Shown: piece after piece, positions 1 through 10,800 of the stretch
Layout: each line of letters starts with the position of its first letter
Position numbering within the stretch: the first letter of the stretch is position 1
Source of the DNA: Loxodes magnus
Taxonomy: Eukaryota > Ciliophora > Karyorelictea > Loxodida > Loxodidae
NCBI GenBank assembly: GCA_946699065.1
Contig: CAMPDV010000091.1
Location: forward strand, 186,001-250,000
Direction: 5' to 3'
DNA: 64,000 nt
Position numbers and translations under genes: made by a program
The notes under the pieces: model-generated
The model's database searches: none
What the model saw: the letters and a program-made list of their open reading frames with translations, nothing else
What the model was told of the DNA's origin: nothing

Positions 1-567
1 TTTACAGCTGTTAACAAAGATGAAAAGAAATAAATAAAAAAATAAGAAAACTATATAACTTGACTCTATTAAATTTATAAAGCAATAGAAAAACTTAAAT
101 TATTTATTTAATTTAATACTGATAATGCTAAAGTTAACTTTTGCAAAATTAAAAATTCATAAATTAATAATTTATAAAATTAGTAAAAGTAGCATAAGCT
201 TTATAATTATAATAAAAAGAATATTATACTAATTGTTTAGTTTTAATATTTAAAAATACTGAAACAATATTTATTCTTGTTTAATAACTTAAAGATAAAG
301 AAGCAGATTATAATAAAAATCTCACTTAAAAATTTAAAAAATATTTTTAAAAGTAAGTTAAATAAGTTTTTAAGAATAAAGCTTAAACAAACTAAAAAGG
401 TTTCGAAGGAAAAATTAAATAAACGTTAATAATATTATAAAATGAAAGATGCAACATAAATGATAGAAAAAAATCATAAATAAAAGTATATTTTAAATAT
501 TTTATTTGCTAATTTACGTTTTTAAATTCTATTTATAAATAAATAATAAATAAATAAATTTAATTAT
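1..567. other. AT-rich stretch, no gene seen
   Basis: Very AT-rich sequence without recognisable motifs on either strand. The last 40 bases are TAAA/TTTA-type simple repeats. Read on the minus strand they form the tail that follows the LINE 3' hairpin at 568-600. Confidence 0.5.
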
Positions 568-600
568 AGAGCGCGTAGCACCTCGTTGGTGCGCAGCTCT
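568..600 (-). repeat. LINE 3'-terminal hairpin followed by TTTA-type tail
   Basis: A compact stem-loop with outer AGAGC/GCTCT and inner GCAC/GTGC pairings. Near-identical hairpins lie at 5997-6029, 10401-10433, 37044-37077 and 54087-54121, each followed in the element sense by TATTTATTTA-like repeats. Here it sits 13 bases beyond the stop of the minus-strand LINE ORF2, so it is read as that element's 3' end, where reverse transcriptase would start. Confidence 0.7.
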
Positions 601-612
601 TTAATAAATGTT

Positions 613-2510
613 TCAATACATGTCTATTTCTTCAAGTAAGCCTTCAGGTAATAAAAATTCTTCTCTTATTAGTTCCATATCTTCATCATTTTCTTCTTCA
701 ATATCTCTTGTTCTTCTGTCTTCTATCTATCTACATTTTATTGATTATTTGTTACAAGCGTCCATTATTTTTTTTACATACTTTGCTAATTTTCGTTTCT
801 AATTCTTTTCTTCTTAATCAAGCTTTTATAAACTCATAAAAACTATCCTTTTCCTGCTCTATAATCTTTTCCTATTTCTTTTTTTCATTCAATTTTTTTT
901 TCTAAGTATCCTTTTTTTCTTTTTTCTAATATGTTTTTGATATAATCTTTTATTATCAAGTCAGTTTTATCTCTTTTTTACTCTTCTTAGGTTCTAATGA
1001 ATTTTTCGAATTTTGCCGTACTTCATATTATATCAAATAGTTCCATTCCTTGTCTCTCTACTCCTATTGCTCAAGATTTCAGGTACATTATTATTTTTTT
1101 TCTTTGTATTCTGAACAGTTTTCTATGATATGCCTTTCGTTTTCTCTTGCATTGTTACAGAAAGAGCATTGACTGTCATAACTAGGTGTCTTTCTTTTAA
1201 ACAATCCTGGCTCCCATTACATCTCGTTCTTATTCTAAATATGTAGCATATTTCTTCTTTTCTATTTTTATTGTATCTCAGGTAGTTGGGTGGTCCTACT
1301 ACATATTCGTCAAATCATGTTTTTCTATACTGTAGAGTTGTTATCATTTACTCCATTCTTTCTCTATCTTCTTGTATACTCTATGTTCTCAAATTGCCCG
1401 ATTAATGTTTTTCTTCCCTTTTTGATTATTATTACCATCATCTATAAATATATTTCTGTCTTCAATTTTTAATTCTAATTTTATTGTCGTGTAGTATTGT
1501 TCAAAAATAAAGTTCTCTTCTTTACTTAGGTCGAACATTAATCTATCTACTGTTTTTCCTTAGTAGCCTATTAGTCTGCCTCTTAATCTCAGCGTTTTCT
1601 GCCATAGGTAATGTTTAAATTTCATAAATTGCAATTCGTATTCTAGCATCTCATTTTACACTTAGAAAGGGGCATCTATGATTGTTTGTAAAGATCTTCT
1701 CTATATTATTTCTAATTGTTCCATCACTTATTTTCCTACAAATTATTCACAATATGGGATAACTTCTGTCCCATAGCTGAATACTGAGCTTACGAACGTT
1801 TTTATCATTATACCTGCGTTTTATGGTGTTAATCCCTTATTCATTGTTATTTTACCCAGTATTCATGTTTACATCTTTTATGCTGCTTCTAGTCTGTTCT
1901 CCATGTGTTTTTCAAAGCTGATGGTTTCTTCTATTATATGCCCTAAGTACTAAAAGGACGTTACTTTTTTGATCCTTAAATTTCCCACCTCGATAGTATT
2001 TCCAATATTTTCCCAGTTACTATTTTCTGCTGATTTTCATATCATTCATTTTGCTTTGTCTGCAATTTCCAATTTGTATTTTTCTGCCCATTAGGTTAAA
2101 TTTTCGATTACTTCCTCTAATTATTCCCATTAACTTATTAAGGCTAGGATATCTGCATATGCAAAGCATCCTGCATATATTTCTTGTGTTCATCCCTCTT
2201 AGTTATAATAAAGAATGATTTGTATGTAGTCAATCTAGGTTTAATAAATATTTACTAGATAAAAATCTAATTCTATATATAATTTATAAAGATTAAATAC
2301 AAATATAAATAAAATGTCAAATGTTTGCCGTTTGGAGGTAATTCAACCACCAGCTCAAGATTGCTCTAGAGGTTAAATATTAAAGTATGCAAATCTCTAT
2401 ATCTCTTCTCCTTGCCATGTTGTTCTTTAATTCATCTTTTGCCTAGATGTTAGATATCTTTTTTCTTGTAAATTTCTCTAAGTTTGTTACAAATAATCTT
2501 TCTCTTGATA
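613..2510 (-). pseudogene. LINE (non-LTR) ORF2: reverse transcriptase C-terminal half plus CCHC domain, 5'-truncated and frameshifted
   Basis: Read on the minus strand with TAA/TAG=Gln and TGA=Trp. Around 2135-2180 the frame gives A-Y-A-D-I-L-A-L-I, the RT catalytic-loop motif with the usual second Asp replaced by Ile. It is preceded by an F-I-N-Y-I segment matching the conserved motif before the catalytic loop, in another frame. A thumb-like region follows, with F-Q-Y-L-G-H-I-I. Near 1150-1190 lies C-S-F-C-N-N-A-R-E-N-E-R-H-I-I-E-N-C, the C-terminal zinc motif typical of LINE ORF2. The protein ends at TGA 615-613, just before the terminal hairpin. At least two frameshifts and the lost Asp suggest a dead copy. 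No endonuclease domain is present. Two TGAs in the K-A-K-x-M-I-x-K segment read naturally as Trp. Confidence 0.8.
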
Positions 2511-2610
2511 GTTTTATTTGAGAGTAATGCTGATACGTCAAGCGGATAAGGCATAAATTAATGAACTGCTAAAAATGATAATAAAAATAAAAGAAAATAA
2601 TAGAAAAATA

Positions 2611-2961
2611 ATGGTAGCAAATATTAAATTTACTGTATAGGAAATTTTAACTTCATGGGAAAAAATGTTCCAACTGAACAAAGAAACTTCCTATATCTTA
2701 TAAGCAGTCAACGAATTCAATAGAAAATAATTTGGATTTGGCTTATCGGAAAAAATTAAGAAAAATAATCTTAAAATTATAAAGCTTTATGACAGTGAAG
2801 ATCCAAGTAAACTTGAAATTAAATCTTATTTTTAAACATTAAATTAAAGTGTGGTAAACAAGATAAATGTGACACCACAATTATAAATTATGATATGCTA
2901 TAAGAATTTTAACTCTTAATAGCAAGTTTCTAGCTACATTAAGAGAAGACAATAAAAGTGA
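2611..2961 (+). CDS. Short ORF of retroelement ORF1 type, 116 codons
   Basis: With TAA/TAG=Gln this frame runs from ATG 2611 to TGA 2959-2961. It contains F-N-R-K-Q-F-G-F-G-L-S-E-K-I-K-K-N-N-L and then K-L-Y-D-S-E-D-P-S-K-L-E-I. A second, diverged copy of this peptide lies about 2 kb downstream (4600-4803), which argues that the frame was once translated. I recognise no known domain. It lies among ORF1-like fragments upstream of a LINE 3' end, so an element protein or its N-terminal part is the likeliest reading. Reading TGA as Trp, the true end is uncertain. Confidence 0.4.
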
Positions 2962-3299
2962 AAAAATGAGGATGAGAATTTAAAATTCTAGGATAATAAG
3001 ATAATTTAAATTTTACTTATTGGATTATTTCTTTAATTAAGGGCTTAATAATTACAAACCTAGGAATAAAAGCAATATTTAAAGATATTGAATGCTATCA
3101 AGCTAAATTCAATTTATTTTGCAAACAATTAAATATAGTAACAAAAAATGGTGGATGGCTTCAGAAAATGCATCTATATCACCTAATAAGAGTAGGAGAG
3201 GAAACATGAAGCGTCAATTCAATCTATCGTGTTATCTTTTAATAAAAAACCTTCTTAGTATACTAAAAATTAACTCTTTATGAAATAAAAAAAAGAACA

Positions 3300-4090
3300 T
3301 CAGAAAAACCCTCATTAGATGGAACATTTACATCAGAGAGAAGCCAAGGAAATAGGCCAATAATATAATGCATCAAGAAGTTACAGAATTCATCACTGAT
3401 AAGCAGATAAGCTATAACAGCTAGTCATAATGATGCTTAACCTCCAGGAAAAGATGAAAAGGACAACAAGAAATTAAAAGAGATTTTATACAAACAAGAA
3501 GAGATCGACTCAAGATTCATGTCTCAGGAAAGGGATTTAAATGCTTTCTGGAATTTGTAACAGAGCTAAGGTAACTAATTTTAAAGTTTAGAAATGAGAA
3601 AGAAAGATTTAAGCAATAAAATAATACAACTAGAAAAAAGACAGAACAAATTACAATAGAAAACTGATTAAAGAGATCAAAAATGTGATAGAGAATAAAA
3701 GCTACTCAATGGTAAATTGAAGATGAAATTTTCAGAAAAATTTATAGAAATTATAAATAGATAAAGATTATAAAAAAATATTTCTGTTATTGAAGCTTAT
3801 GATTCTTATATCGAAAATGCTAGAAATTATAACAGAACCAACGGAAACATTGAGTCAAGAGTAATAGAAGAAGAAAAAAGGAAAACTATAATGATTAGAA
3901 TGTATTGTAGTCCAAATGATTCATTATTCAAGATCAAAATTACAATTAAAAAGAAGGAAAACCTGGAGAAGCCCGAGTTCTCAATCTCGCTAAAATTGGG
4001 CATTCCAAAATTTTTTATTTAACAGCAGAGAATATTAACTGCTGGCTCCCTGTCGGAATAAAAGTTCCCAAAACGGAAAAATTCCATTTT
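3300..4090 (+). CDS. Coiled-coil ORF, unrecognised
   Basis: One frame stays free of TGA for about 790 bases. Its composition is mixed rather than the Lys/Asn/Gln/Ile noise expected of AT-rich DNA: D-G-T-F-T-S-E-R-S-Q-G-N near the start, then E-R-D-L-N-A-F-W-N-L, a heptad-rich stretch of about 80 residues, and a tail with P-E-F-S-I-S-L-K-L-G-I-P-K-F-F. The Trp in F-W-N is TGG. The start is not resolved. It lies between two ORF1-like fragments on the same strand and may be another retroelement ORF1. Open frame alone is weak evidence under this code. Confidence 0.35.
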
Positions 4091-4108
4091 ATTAATATAT
4101 ATTAAAAA

Positions 4109-4488
4109 ATGGCACCTAAAAAATAACAGATTTTCCCAACAAACCTAATAACACTTAGCAGAATATAGCTAATGACCTCTACCTTTTTTAGATAGAGAAT
4201 TAAGAATTAGCTAAAGCTATAAAAGATCTTAATCGACGAACTAATGAATTATTAAAATATATGGAAATTATAAAATCGGAAAATTCAAGACCACGATAGA
4301 AATTAGCTCTAAACCTACACTTGCAACAAATTTAATCTATAACTTTACAGAAAAACACAAATAGTAAGAGAAATTTAAAACTCGAAAATATGTAAAAAGA
4401 ATAATCCTAAATACAAGATGACCAGATGACCCAATGGAAATAGAACAACAACCTGTAGCAAAATATACTCTCTATAGGAAAATATTGA
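4109..4488 (+). pseudogene. Retroelement ORF1 fragment, M-A-P-K-K-Q type, one frameshift
   Basis: Begins ATG-GCA-CCT-AAA-AAA-TAA-CAG (M-A-P-K-K-Q-Q). After about 12 codons the protein continues in the next frame as a coiled coil (Y-L-F-Q-I-E-N-Q-E-L-A-K-A-I-K-D-L-N-R-R). Related P-K-K-Q starts followed by short coiled coils are at 4860 (plus) and 9405 (minus), so this is one member of an ORF1 family. The fragment ends at TGA 4486-4488 without reaching a zinc knuckle. Confidence 0.45.
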
Positions 4489-4599
4489 TATTATGGTTTT
4501 GAAAGCGTTCAAGAAATAAATTAAGAAATTGCTACCAATTTAAATAAAAATAAAAGAGATTAATAAATATTAAGATATATTTGAATATACTACACAAGA

Positions 4600-4803
4600 G
4601 AAGGTTTACTATGTTGGAAAAAGATACTCCTAATAAAAAAAACTCCCTATATCTAAAAGGAACAAATGATTTCAATAGAAAATTAATGTGATTCGACAAA
4701 TCGGAAAAAATAAAGGAAAATAATCTTAAAATTATCATGAAACATGACAGTAAAGATCCAAGCAAATTTGAAGTGAGGATTTATTTTTAAGCAATAAACT
4801 ACG
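4600..4803 (+). pseudogene. Second, diverged copy of the 2611 ORF segment
   Basis: Encodes F-N-R-K-L-M-TGA-F-D-K-S-E-K-I-K-E-N-N-L-K-I-I, then H-D-S-K-D-P-S-K-F-E-V, which aligns closely with the segment inside the ORF at 2611-2961. It is partial and has no clear start or end of its own. Confidence 0.4.
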
Positions 4804-4859
4804 TGTGACAAACCCAATATTTGTAGAGTCACGTTAATTTTTTATTATTATTATATAAA

Positions 4860-5570
4860 ATAACGCCTAAGAAACAATAAACTTCTTCAACAAATCCTAA
4901 TAATTAACCAGACCTTTCTAAAGAATTTTATTTGCTTCAATTGGACAATTAGAAGCTAACAAAAAAAGTTTAACTCCTTAAATAGATAACCTAATCTCTA
5001 ATGCTAAAAATTAACAATTAACAATTTGTTAATGAATAAAATCCTTAGAAGCAATAAAACTAGGCAACATCTTCTTAAGAGATGGAAAGATAAATTACTC
5101 AAATCAAACGGAATTTAAGACAAAAGTTTGACTTGAGGATCAATTAACTTGAGCAAATCCAACTTAATTAACGATCGGATTCAGAATCAAGAAGAGTACA
5201 GAATCCGTCCTTCTCCTATTAGAAAATAGAAAAAAGATGTTGATACAGTAAAAAAGATGGACATAAGATAAACTAATGCTATAGATTCAAAAGAAAATAA
5301 TATTATGAAACAAAAAAAAGGAATTAAAAACCTATTTAAGATCTATTGAATATCAAACGGAAGACTATATTAAAAAAAAATTTTAATCTTATGTAGAAGC
5401 TCCAAAGATTACACATGCATTGAGATAATTTGATAGATGAAAAATAGGATTTGATTTCCAAGCACTAGCAAGAGGATAAAATAGGCAATTTACAAGAATT
5501 TACGATCCAGAAAAACCAGATGAATATAACATCGAAGATTTCTGATTTAAAAAAAACTTTTACAGACTCT
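4860..5570 (+). CDS. Retroelement ORF1: coiled coil plus zinc knuckle (partly degenerate)
   Basis: Starts I-T-P-K-K-Q-Q, probably a decayed M-A-P-K-K-Q start (ATA-ACG instead of ATG-GCx). The frame holds about 125 residues of Leu/Gln coiled coil, then C-TGA-Y-S-K-K-D-G-H-K-I-N-Q-C at 5238-5280. This is a CCHC zinc knuckle with the second Cys changed to Ser and TGA at a position where Trp is common. The minus-strand ORF1 from 9405 has its knuckle at the same residue number (126-127), so both derive from one family. CCHC knuckles of ORF1/Gag proteins bind element RNA. No ORF2 follows; the 3' UTR starts near 5640, so this copy is internally deleted or non-autonomous. Confidence 0.5.
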
Positions 5571-5639
5571 AATTCTGTGATTAGCGAAAAAAAGGTGAAG
5601 TCATTTTAATAAATTATGTTATGTTATTATCTTATAAAA

Positions 5640-6029
5640 AATTTGGTAGTAAATCGTGGTCAGGAGAACTAGTATGTATGTTGGCGCAGTGTATACAGCA
5701 TTGTGAGTAATCTCTCACTAGATACTACCAATGGAAAGTATGACAAACTCGGAAGAGACAAGTCAACTTATCCGAGAGTTCTCGCTAGCAGTATGAACTT
5801 TTGACAGAGCTTCAATTAATGGCTTAATATTAATTTTTATTTGAACCTTAATCAAAAAGACTGGAGTATTTGATTCAAAATTCGAGATTAATTTTTAACA
5901 ATTAGATTACTATTTGGAGAAGCTGATGTGACTCATTGCACTTCTAGAATTTTAACAAGAAGAATGTAAATTTTTTTTCATAATATTAAAATTGAAAGAG
6001 CTGCGTGCCAATGAAGTGCTACGCACTCT
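5640..6029 (+). repeat. LINE 3' UTR with terminal hairpin (5997-6029)
   Basis: A GC-richer block matches, in the opposite orientation, 10401-10800. Shared stretches include CTAGTA, GCAGTG-ATAC, CACTAGATG/CACTAGATA and CTAGTAGTATGAA/CTAGCAGTATGAA. It ends in the AGAGC...GCTCT-type hairpin and then a TATTTATTTATTA tail. Position downstream of ORF1 and the tail orientation show this is the 3' end of a plus-strand element. Confidence 0.7.
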
Positions 6030-6096
6030 ATAATATCTTTATTTATATATTATTTATTTATTACTTATTTTATTTTATTCTATTTTTTCAATATTT

Positions 6097-8200
6097 ATAT
6101 TTTATAACTTTAAACTTTTTCAAATTAAGTCTTAGTTAGAGTTCACTGCCTTAATCTCAAGTTTGCCTATCTCTTTGCTTCCTCATACTTTTCTCTTCCT
6201 ACTGCCTTTTCAATCTCCTCTTCTGTCAAATTTCTTTGACATATCAAGCAGATGGGTCTTCTAGCTGCTTCATTGTTATTCAATATTATCTTTTATCCTG
6301 TCCTCATATTTATCGAATCTTATAAATCTCCTTTACATATCAAGTGATAACATTATAACTTTACTATAGACAATTATTCATACTCCATTTGACAATTTTC
6401 ACACTTTTATAATTATCCCTACTATACTGGTACTGATTGCTTAGGTGTACTTTAATACTTGAAGTCAAATTAAATTTGAAATTACTTAAATTCTTACTTT
6501 GGCATTTTATCCTAAATCGGTGGCAAATCTATGAAAAAAGGAGTTCCGGGATTACATATGATGTAACCACTGGGAAGTACTCTTTGATTTGAAAACTGTT
6601 CACTGTTTTCATCAAAACCATCTGCATTGGTTTATTCTCTAGAATAGATGATATCATAATGTCCAGGCTTATATAAAATGTAGATTAAAGGACATTTTCC
6701 TTCTATTTTCATCTAATAAAATTACAAAAGTTAATCGTAATTTCTATCAATTGTTTCTATTTATATCTTTACCATCAGAATTATTTAGAGAGGTCCTATT
6801 GCTATTCCTTGTGCGTCTTAACCCATTTTAAGTACATCTTTTATTATTTCTTCATAAGGCTTTTCAGAAAAAGGTTAGAAGTAATCCTAGTGAGATTCTA
6901 AATAGTTAGCAGTTAAGCAGCGCATAGTCCAAACAAGAGCTTCATCTAGATTATTTTAATTATCTTAGATTTGTTAAGTTAAGAATAATTAAATTTAATC
7001 ATCATTTTACTATTTTCTTTTATTTAAGTTGTATAGTAAATCCATAAAACTATTTCTAAGTTATTGAGTAACACTGCTATCAGATCTTATTTAGTAGTAA
7101 CCTATTTTACTTTCTAATTTATTAATGAAGTCATCTAAGTGTTAATTAGGAGTAGAAAATCTAATAAGATGCTCTAAATAAGAAAATCCAACAGCACGGA
7201 AGTAACAGTTGCCATCACCTCTTACGATTCTATAAGAAGAATATTTTTATAAGAGTTAAGAAATAACACTTTAGATATTAGAGTTATTTTTATATTCTTA
7301 GGCTAAGTTTTTAAGAGCTTTTCTAGAGTTGATTTAATAAAATTGAACTGGTGGAATATTTGTGTTTTATGGAATGTCTTTTGACTAAAAAGGTTGCTAA
7401 ATATGACTAGGAATTTATTATTTGATTGATGAGATATTTGAGGAACTTAATTTTTCATTTTGCAAAGATTGGATTTGATTTTATAATTATTAATTCAAGG
7501 ATTCTTAGGCTTAAAATTTTTCAGCAAGACTTTTTAGTTTGTTTTCATTTTCTTTTTGTTATTCTTTTAGCTTTTTTAAATCTTCATCGGATTTTTCCTT
7601 TTCTTTTCTTATAGAATGTTTTTCTTGCTCTAGTTTATCTACTTGCTCGTTTAAATCCTCAATCAATTCGACGTAACTTGTCACATCTTATTATTATTCT
7701 TAGTCAATTGTTTCTTTTTACTTGAGAACTTAGTTTTCATTTTATAGTTGTAGATTTTATTCATTAAGAGCTTTGATTTGTTTTTAAAACTAAGCTAACT
7801 GTTCCTTTATATTTTTGATATCTTCATCGGATTTTTCCTTTTCTTTTCTTATAGAATGTTTTTCTTGCTCTAGTTTATCTACTTGTTCGTTTAAATCCTC
7901 AATCTATTCGACGTAACTTGTCACATCTTATTATTATTCTTAGTCAATTGTTTCTTTTTCCTTTTGAACTTAGTTTTCTTTTTATAGTTGTAGATTTTAT
8001 TCATTAAAAGCTTTGATTTGTTTTTAAAACTAAGCTAACTGTTCCTGTAAATTTTTGATATCTTCATCAGATTTTTCCTTTTCTTTTCTTATAGAATGTT
8101 TTTCTTGCTCTAGTTTGTCTACTTGTTCGTTTAAATCCTCAATCTATTCGACGTAACTTGTCACATCTTATTATTATTCTTAATCATTTGCTTCTTTTTA
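6097..8200 (-). repeat. Long inverted repeat arm (partner 13,711-15,508 on plus)
   Basis: The coding part and about 45 bases past the stop of the family A OTU gene recur in opposite orientation at 13,711-15,508. Similarity ends abruptly a few bases after TTATAAAATATA on both sides, which marks the duplication boundary. The 5' part of the gene (zinc domain and intron) is not recognisable in the partner. Confidence 0.85.
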
Positions 8201-8547
8201 AATAGTATCTTACTCATTATTTTGAAGCTAAAAGTTTTTTTATAAATTGCTATCCTTTGTTTCTTCAGAATAACTTTTTTCTTAGTCATTGAAATTCTAA
8301 AATAAAAAAATACCATTTTATGACGAACTTGCTTTTAATGGTTTATTTATAATTACTTCTTGCATCCCACGCATTAAAATTTTTTTAAGTTTTTTCCTTT
8401 TTCATTTATTTTTAATTGTGTATTATTGTATATATTTTCTACACATTTTTCACAAATTTAATAATTATTTGCATCATAAATGCTTTATTATTCTTTTTCT
8501 TTGCAAGTTTAGTATTCTTATGTTTCTTTAGAACATATACTTCCCAT
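6143..8547 (-). CDS. OTU-family cysteine protease with N-terminal zinc domain, coiled coil and C-terminal RING1-like module (family A)
   Basis: Predicted deubiquitinase. Two exons (8547-8314 and 8296-6143), joined by removing a 17-nt intron, give an uninterrupted 795-residue frame (TAA/TAG=Gln) ending at TGA 6145-6143. Order: Met-Gly start with a nearby Cys (M-G-S-I-C-S), Cys-rich zinc segment (to about residue 75), long coiled coil containing 80-residue tandem repeats, then the OTU domain. The OTU domain has R-G-D-G-N-C-Y-F-R-A-V-G-F (nucleophile Cys442), V-W-T-M-R (Trp534, TGG) and P-G-H-Y-D-I-I-Y (His624). From about residue 710 follow a C-x2-C pair, C-x-H-x2-C and a last C-x2-C, then E-E-I-E-K-A-V-G-R-E-K-Y. 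The catalytic motif and His agree with OTU peptidases. The substrate (ubiquitin or a relative) is inferred from family. Upstream on the same strand lie a retroelement ORF1 and a 259-codon ORF. An inverted broken copy lies at 13,680-15,461. Confidence 0.85.
7581..8200 (-). repeat. 240-bp (80-codon) tandem repeat, about 2.6 copies, inside OTU family A
   Basis: The same block begins at 7581, 7821 and 8061, exactly 240 bases apart and nearly identical. Each copy encodes a coiled-coil unit with Y-V-E-Q-I-E-D-L-N-E-Q-V-D-K-L and K-E-K-E-K-S-D-E-D. Because 240 is a multiple of 3, copy number can change without breaking the frame. The inverted pseudogene retains fewer copies (13,711-14,030). Confidence 0.9.
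8297..8313 (-). other. 17-nt spliceosomal intron in the family A OTU gene
   Basis: Reads GTATTTTTTTATTTTAG on the coding strand. Its removal is needed to join the zinc-domain exon (78 codons, phase 0) to the 717-codon exon. Without splicing the frame runs into TGA in the first coiled-coil stretch. Family B genes have an intron at the equivalent place, right after the N-terminal zinc domain. Confidence 0.75.
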
Positions 8548-8779
8548 TTTTTAAATGTTCGAAAAATAGTTTAAATATTATTATTTATCTTATAAAAAAT
8601 TTCAAATAAAATGATTTAAATTTTTTTTAAATTTATTTAATTCTTTTTACTTTATTAATGTTTCATCTTATAAACTTGCTTTAATAAAAATTATTAAAAA
8701 TAATTAACGTGAATTTCACTCTTATTATTAAATCACGAAATAGATAAATGATTTTAAATAAAAGTATTCACTTAAAATT

Positions 8780-9407
8780 TGTTTGAGTTTTTTGTCATAT
8801 CTCTTATGTTTTTTAGATTTTTTGCTTTAAATTTTTCCTATAATTCAAATTTTAAATCATTTCTATAAATTTCATTTATTTCCTTAGAAATCTTCTTTAT
8901 TGCCTTGAAATTTTTTTCTTATAAAATAAATTATTTTATGCAATATATTTTAAATTTTTTTTCTATTATCTTCTTTATTTTATTTAAATGATTGCAACTC
9001 CGTTTTTATTTCCTTCTTACAGTATCAACATATTGCTTTTCTTCCGTAGAGCATCTATTATTTTTGAGTTTATTGTTCTTTTTTTAATTAGTTTCTTGAA
9101 TTATTAAGATATTTCTGGCTGCAGTTTCTAGTATTTTAATATCCCTTACGGTATATACTTTTTATGAGATTCCCCCTCCAATTTTCAACAAAGGAGGGAT
9201 AGATTTAATTCCTATCATAAAATTAAATTTTGAGATTTAAAAATTCCATAGTATTATACAAACATTAAGTTAGTTGATAAAGTTCACTAATAGCCTTTGC
9301 TAAATTATTATTTTCCTTATAAAAAATATAAAAACTGTTGATCACATCCTGCTAAAAATTATTAGGTTTTGTTGGAGAAGTCTTTTATTTCTTAGGAACT
9401 GTTTTAT
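8780..9407 (-). CDS. Retroelement ORF1: coiled coil plus zinc knuckle (P-K-K-Q family)
   Basis: Minus-strand frame beginning T-V-P-K-K-Q-K-T-S-P-T-K-P-N-N, matching the starts at 4109 and 4860. It has a short helical stretch (N-N-L-A-K-A-I-S-E-L-Y-Q-L) and, in the same frame at 9030-9019, C-TGA-Y-C-K-K-E, the first half of a CCHC knuckle. The His and last Cys are not recognisable, and the start codon is not ATG, so this copy may be decaying. It lies between a 259-codon ORF and the intact OTU gene, all on the minus strand. The 3' end is not resolved. Confidence 0.45.
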
Positions 9408-9480
9408 TTAATATTATAATATGAAAGTTATTTGTTTTCGAAAATGCTTTTGAATTATTTGCCCCTTTCTTCAGAACTGT

Positions 9481-10260
9481 TCAGAAATAATAAAATAATT
9501 TAAGTTATTAAGTATCTTTGCTCACTGTTTTTTATCTTACGTATAATTTCTTTAATTTTTGTACAGATTTTATATTTTACAATAGAGACTACCCATAATA
9601 TAGCAATAAATATTTTTTGGCTTATTTTTAAGTTTCTAATTATTATCTTTTTACTTTTCGTTAAATTTTTATGTCTCTTTACCTTTCTTAACTTTTATAA
9701 TGCAGGAATTTTTCGTTTCTTTCTCAAGCGACATTTTTATGATCCATTTCAATAATTTTATTTCCTTTTATGATAATTTTTGGCTTTTTACTTACATTTT
9801 TTGCATTCCATAGCCATTTAAGACTTCGAAACAAATAAAGGCTGTAATTATTGCAATTAATATATTTACTCTATCTGTTGATTTTATTATTTTTTTCTAT
9901 TGTTATTATAGAAGAAAGTTAAGATTATCTAGTCTTATTATTAATTCTTGAAGGTATTAAACTCTCTTATAATATGTATCTTGCGAAAAATTTTCCTTGC
10001 GAATGATAGTCAATTTTAATTACATTTTTAGTAATTGATTTCCTTTTATGACTTTATCAATACTAATTAAAAAGACTTTTTATTCTTGATTATTTAGACA
10101 AGTAAAAATAAGAGATTACTTTATGTAGCACAGATTTTATCTAATTCTACTCTTTTTCTTCAGAATAATAGTATAAATTTAGTATGCAATGTAATTCTCC
10201 ATCTTTATTTTTAATCAAGTCCTTTTTCTTCTTCTTTGATATTTGAAATATCGTTTTCAT
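9481..10260 (-). CDS. Unrecognised 259-residue ORF
   Basis: ATG 10260-10258 to TGA 9483-9481 gives 259 codons in one frame if two internal TGAs (N-Q-Y-TGA and V-A-TGA-E-R) are read as Trp; TGG is also used (L-K-W-L-W-N). The protein is basic, with K-I-D-Y-H-S-Q-G-K-F-F-A-R-Y-I-L and a Lys/Arg-rich end. I recognise no family. It begins about 140 bases after a LINE 3' end and ends 74 bases before an ORF1, both on the same strand, so it may be an element gene. Evidence is mostly composition and retained frame. Confidence 0.35.
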
Positions 10261-10400
10261 AATCCATTTTTCATATTTTTATCAAATTTATTTTATGAGT
10301 TGTTTTTATTATTTAGTAGCATTAATGTGTGTACATTTTCCTATTTTTAAAAATTAAAATAGAACAAATTTTCAATATTTATATAAACAAAGATGATTAT

Positions 10401-10800
10401 AGAGCGCGTAGCACCTCGTTGGCTCGAAGCTCTATCAGTATTAATATTTAATATTAAAAAAGTGTTCTCAAAAGCTTGATTTCATTCTATTCGTCCAAAG
10501 AGTCACTTCATCTTCTCCAAATGGGGAATCTTCTTATTAAAAATTATTCTTAAATCTTGAAATAAATGCTTCAGTCTTCTTGAATAAGGTCTAAATTAGA
10601 ATTAGTTATTTGATATTAATTAGAAGGCCCGTCAGTCAAACCTTCATACTACTAGAGAGAACCTTCGGGGTAAATTAGGCATTTCTCAACTGAGCTTATC
10701 CACCCTTCCCAATGATGGCATCTAGTGCAAGATTATCGCAATGTAGTATGCACTGCACCAGATTACCTACTAGTTTTTCTGAGGCGGCGGACATCCTTTT
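10401..10800 (-). repeat. LINE 3' UTR and terminal hairpin, 5'-truncated copy
   Basis: Reverse complement is clearly related to 5640-6029 and ends in the same hairpin (10433-10401), then a TTTATATAAATA-type tail. No ORF is recognisable upstream on the minus strand within 2 kb, so it looks like a short 5'-truncated insertion. Confidence 0.7.

Noticed and set aside
7581..8200. CRISPR-like array
   Set aside because: The 240-base period without unique spacers, inside a coding frame, is a protein repeat.
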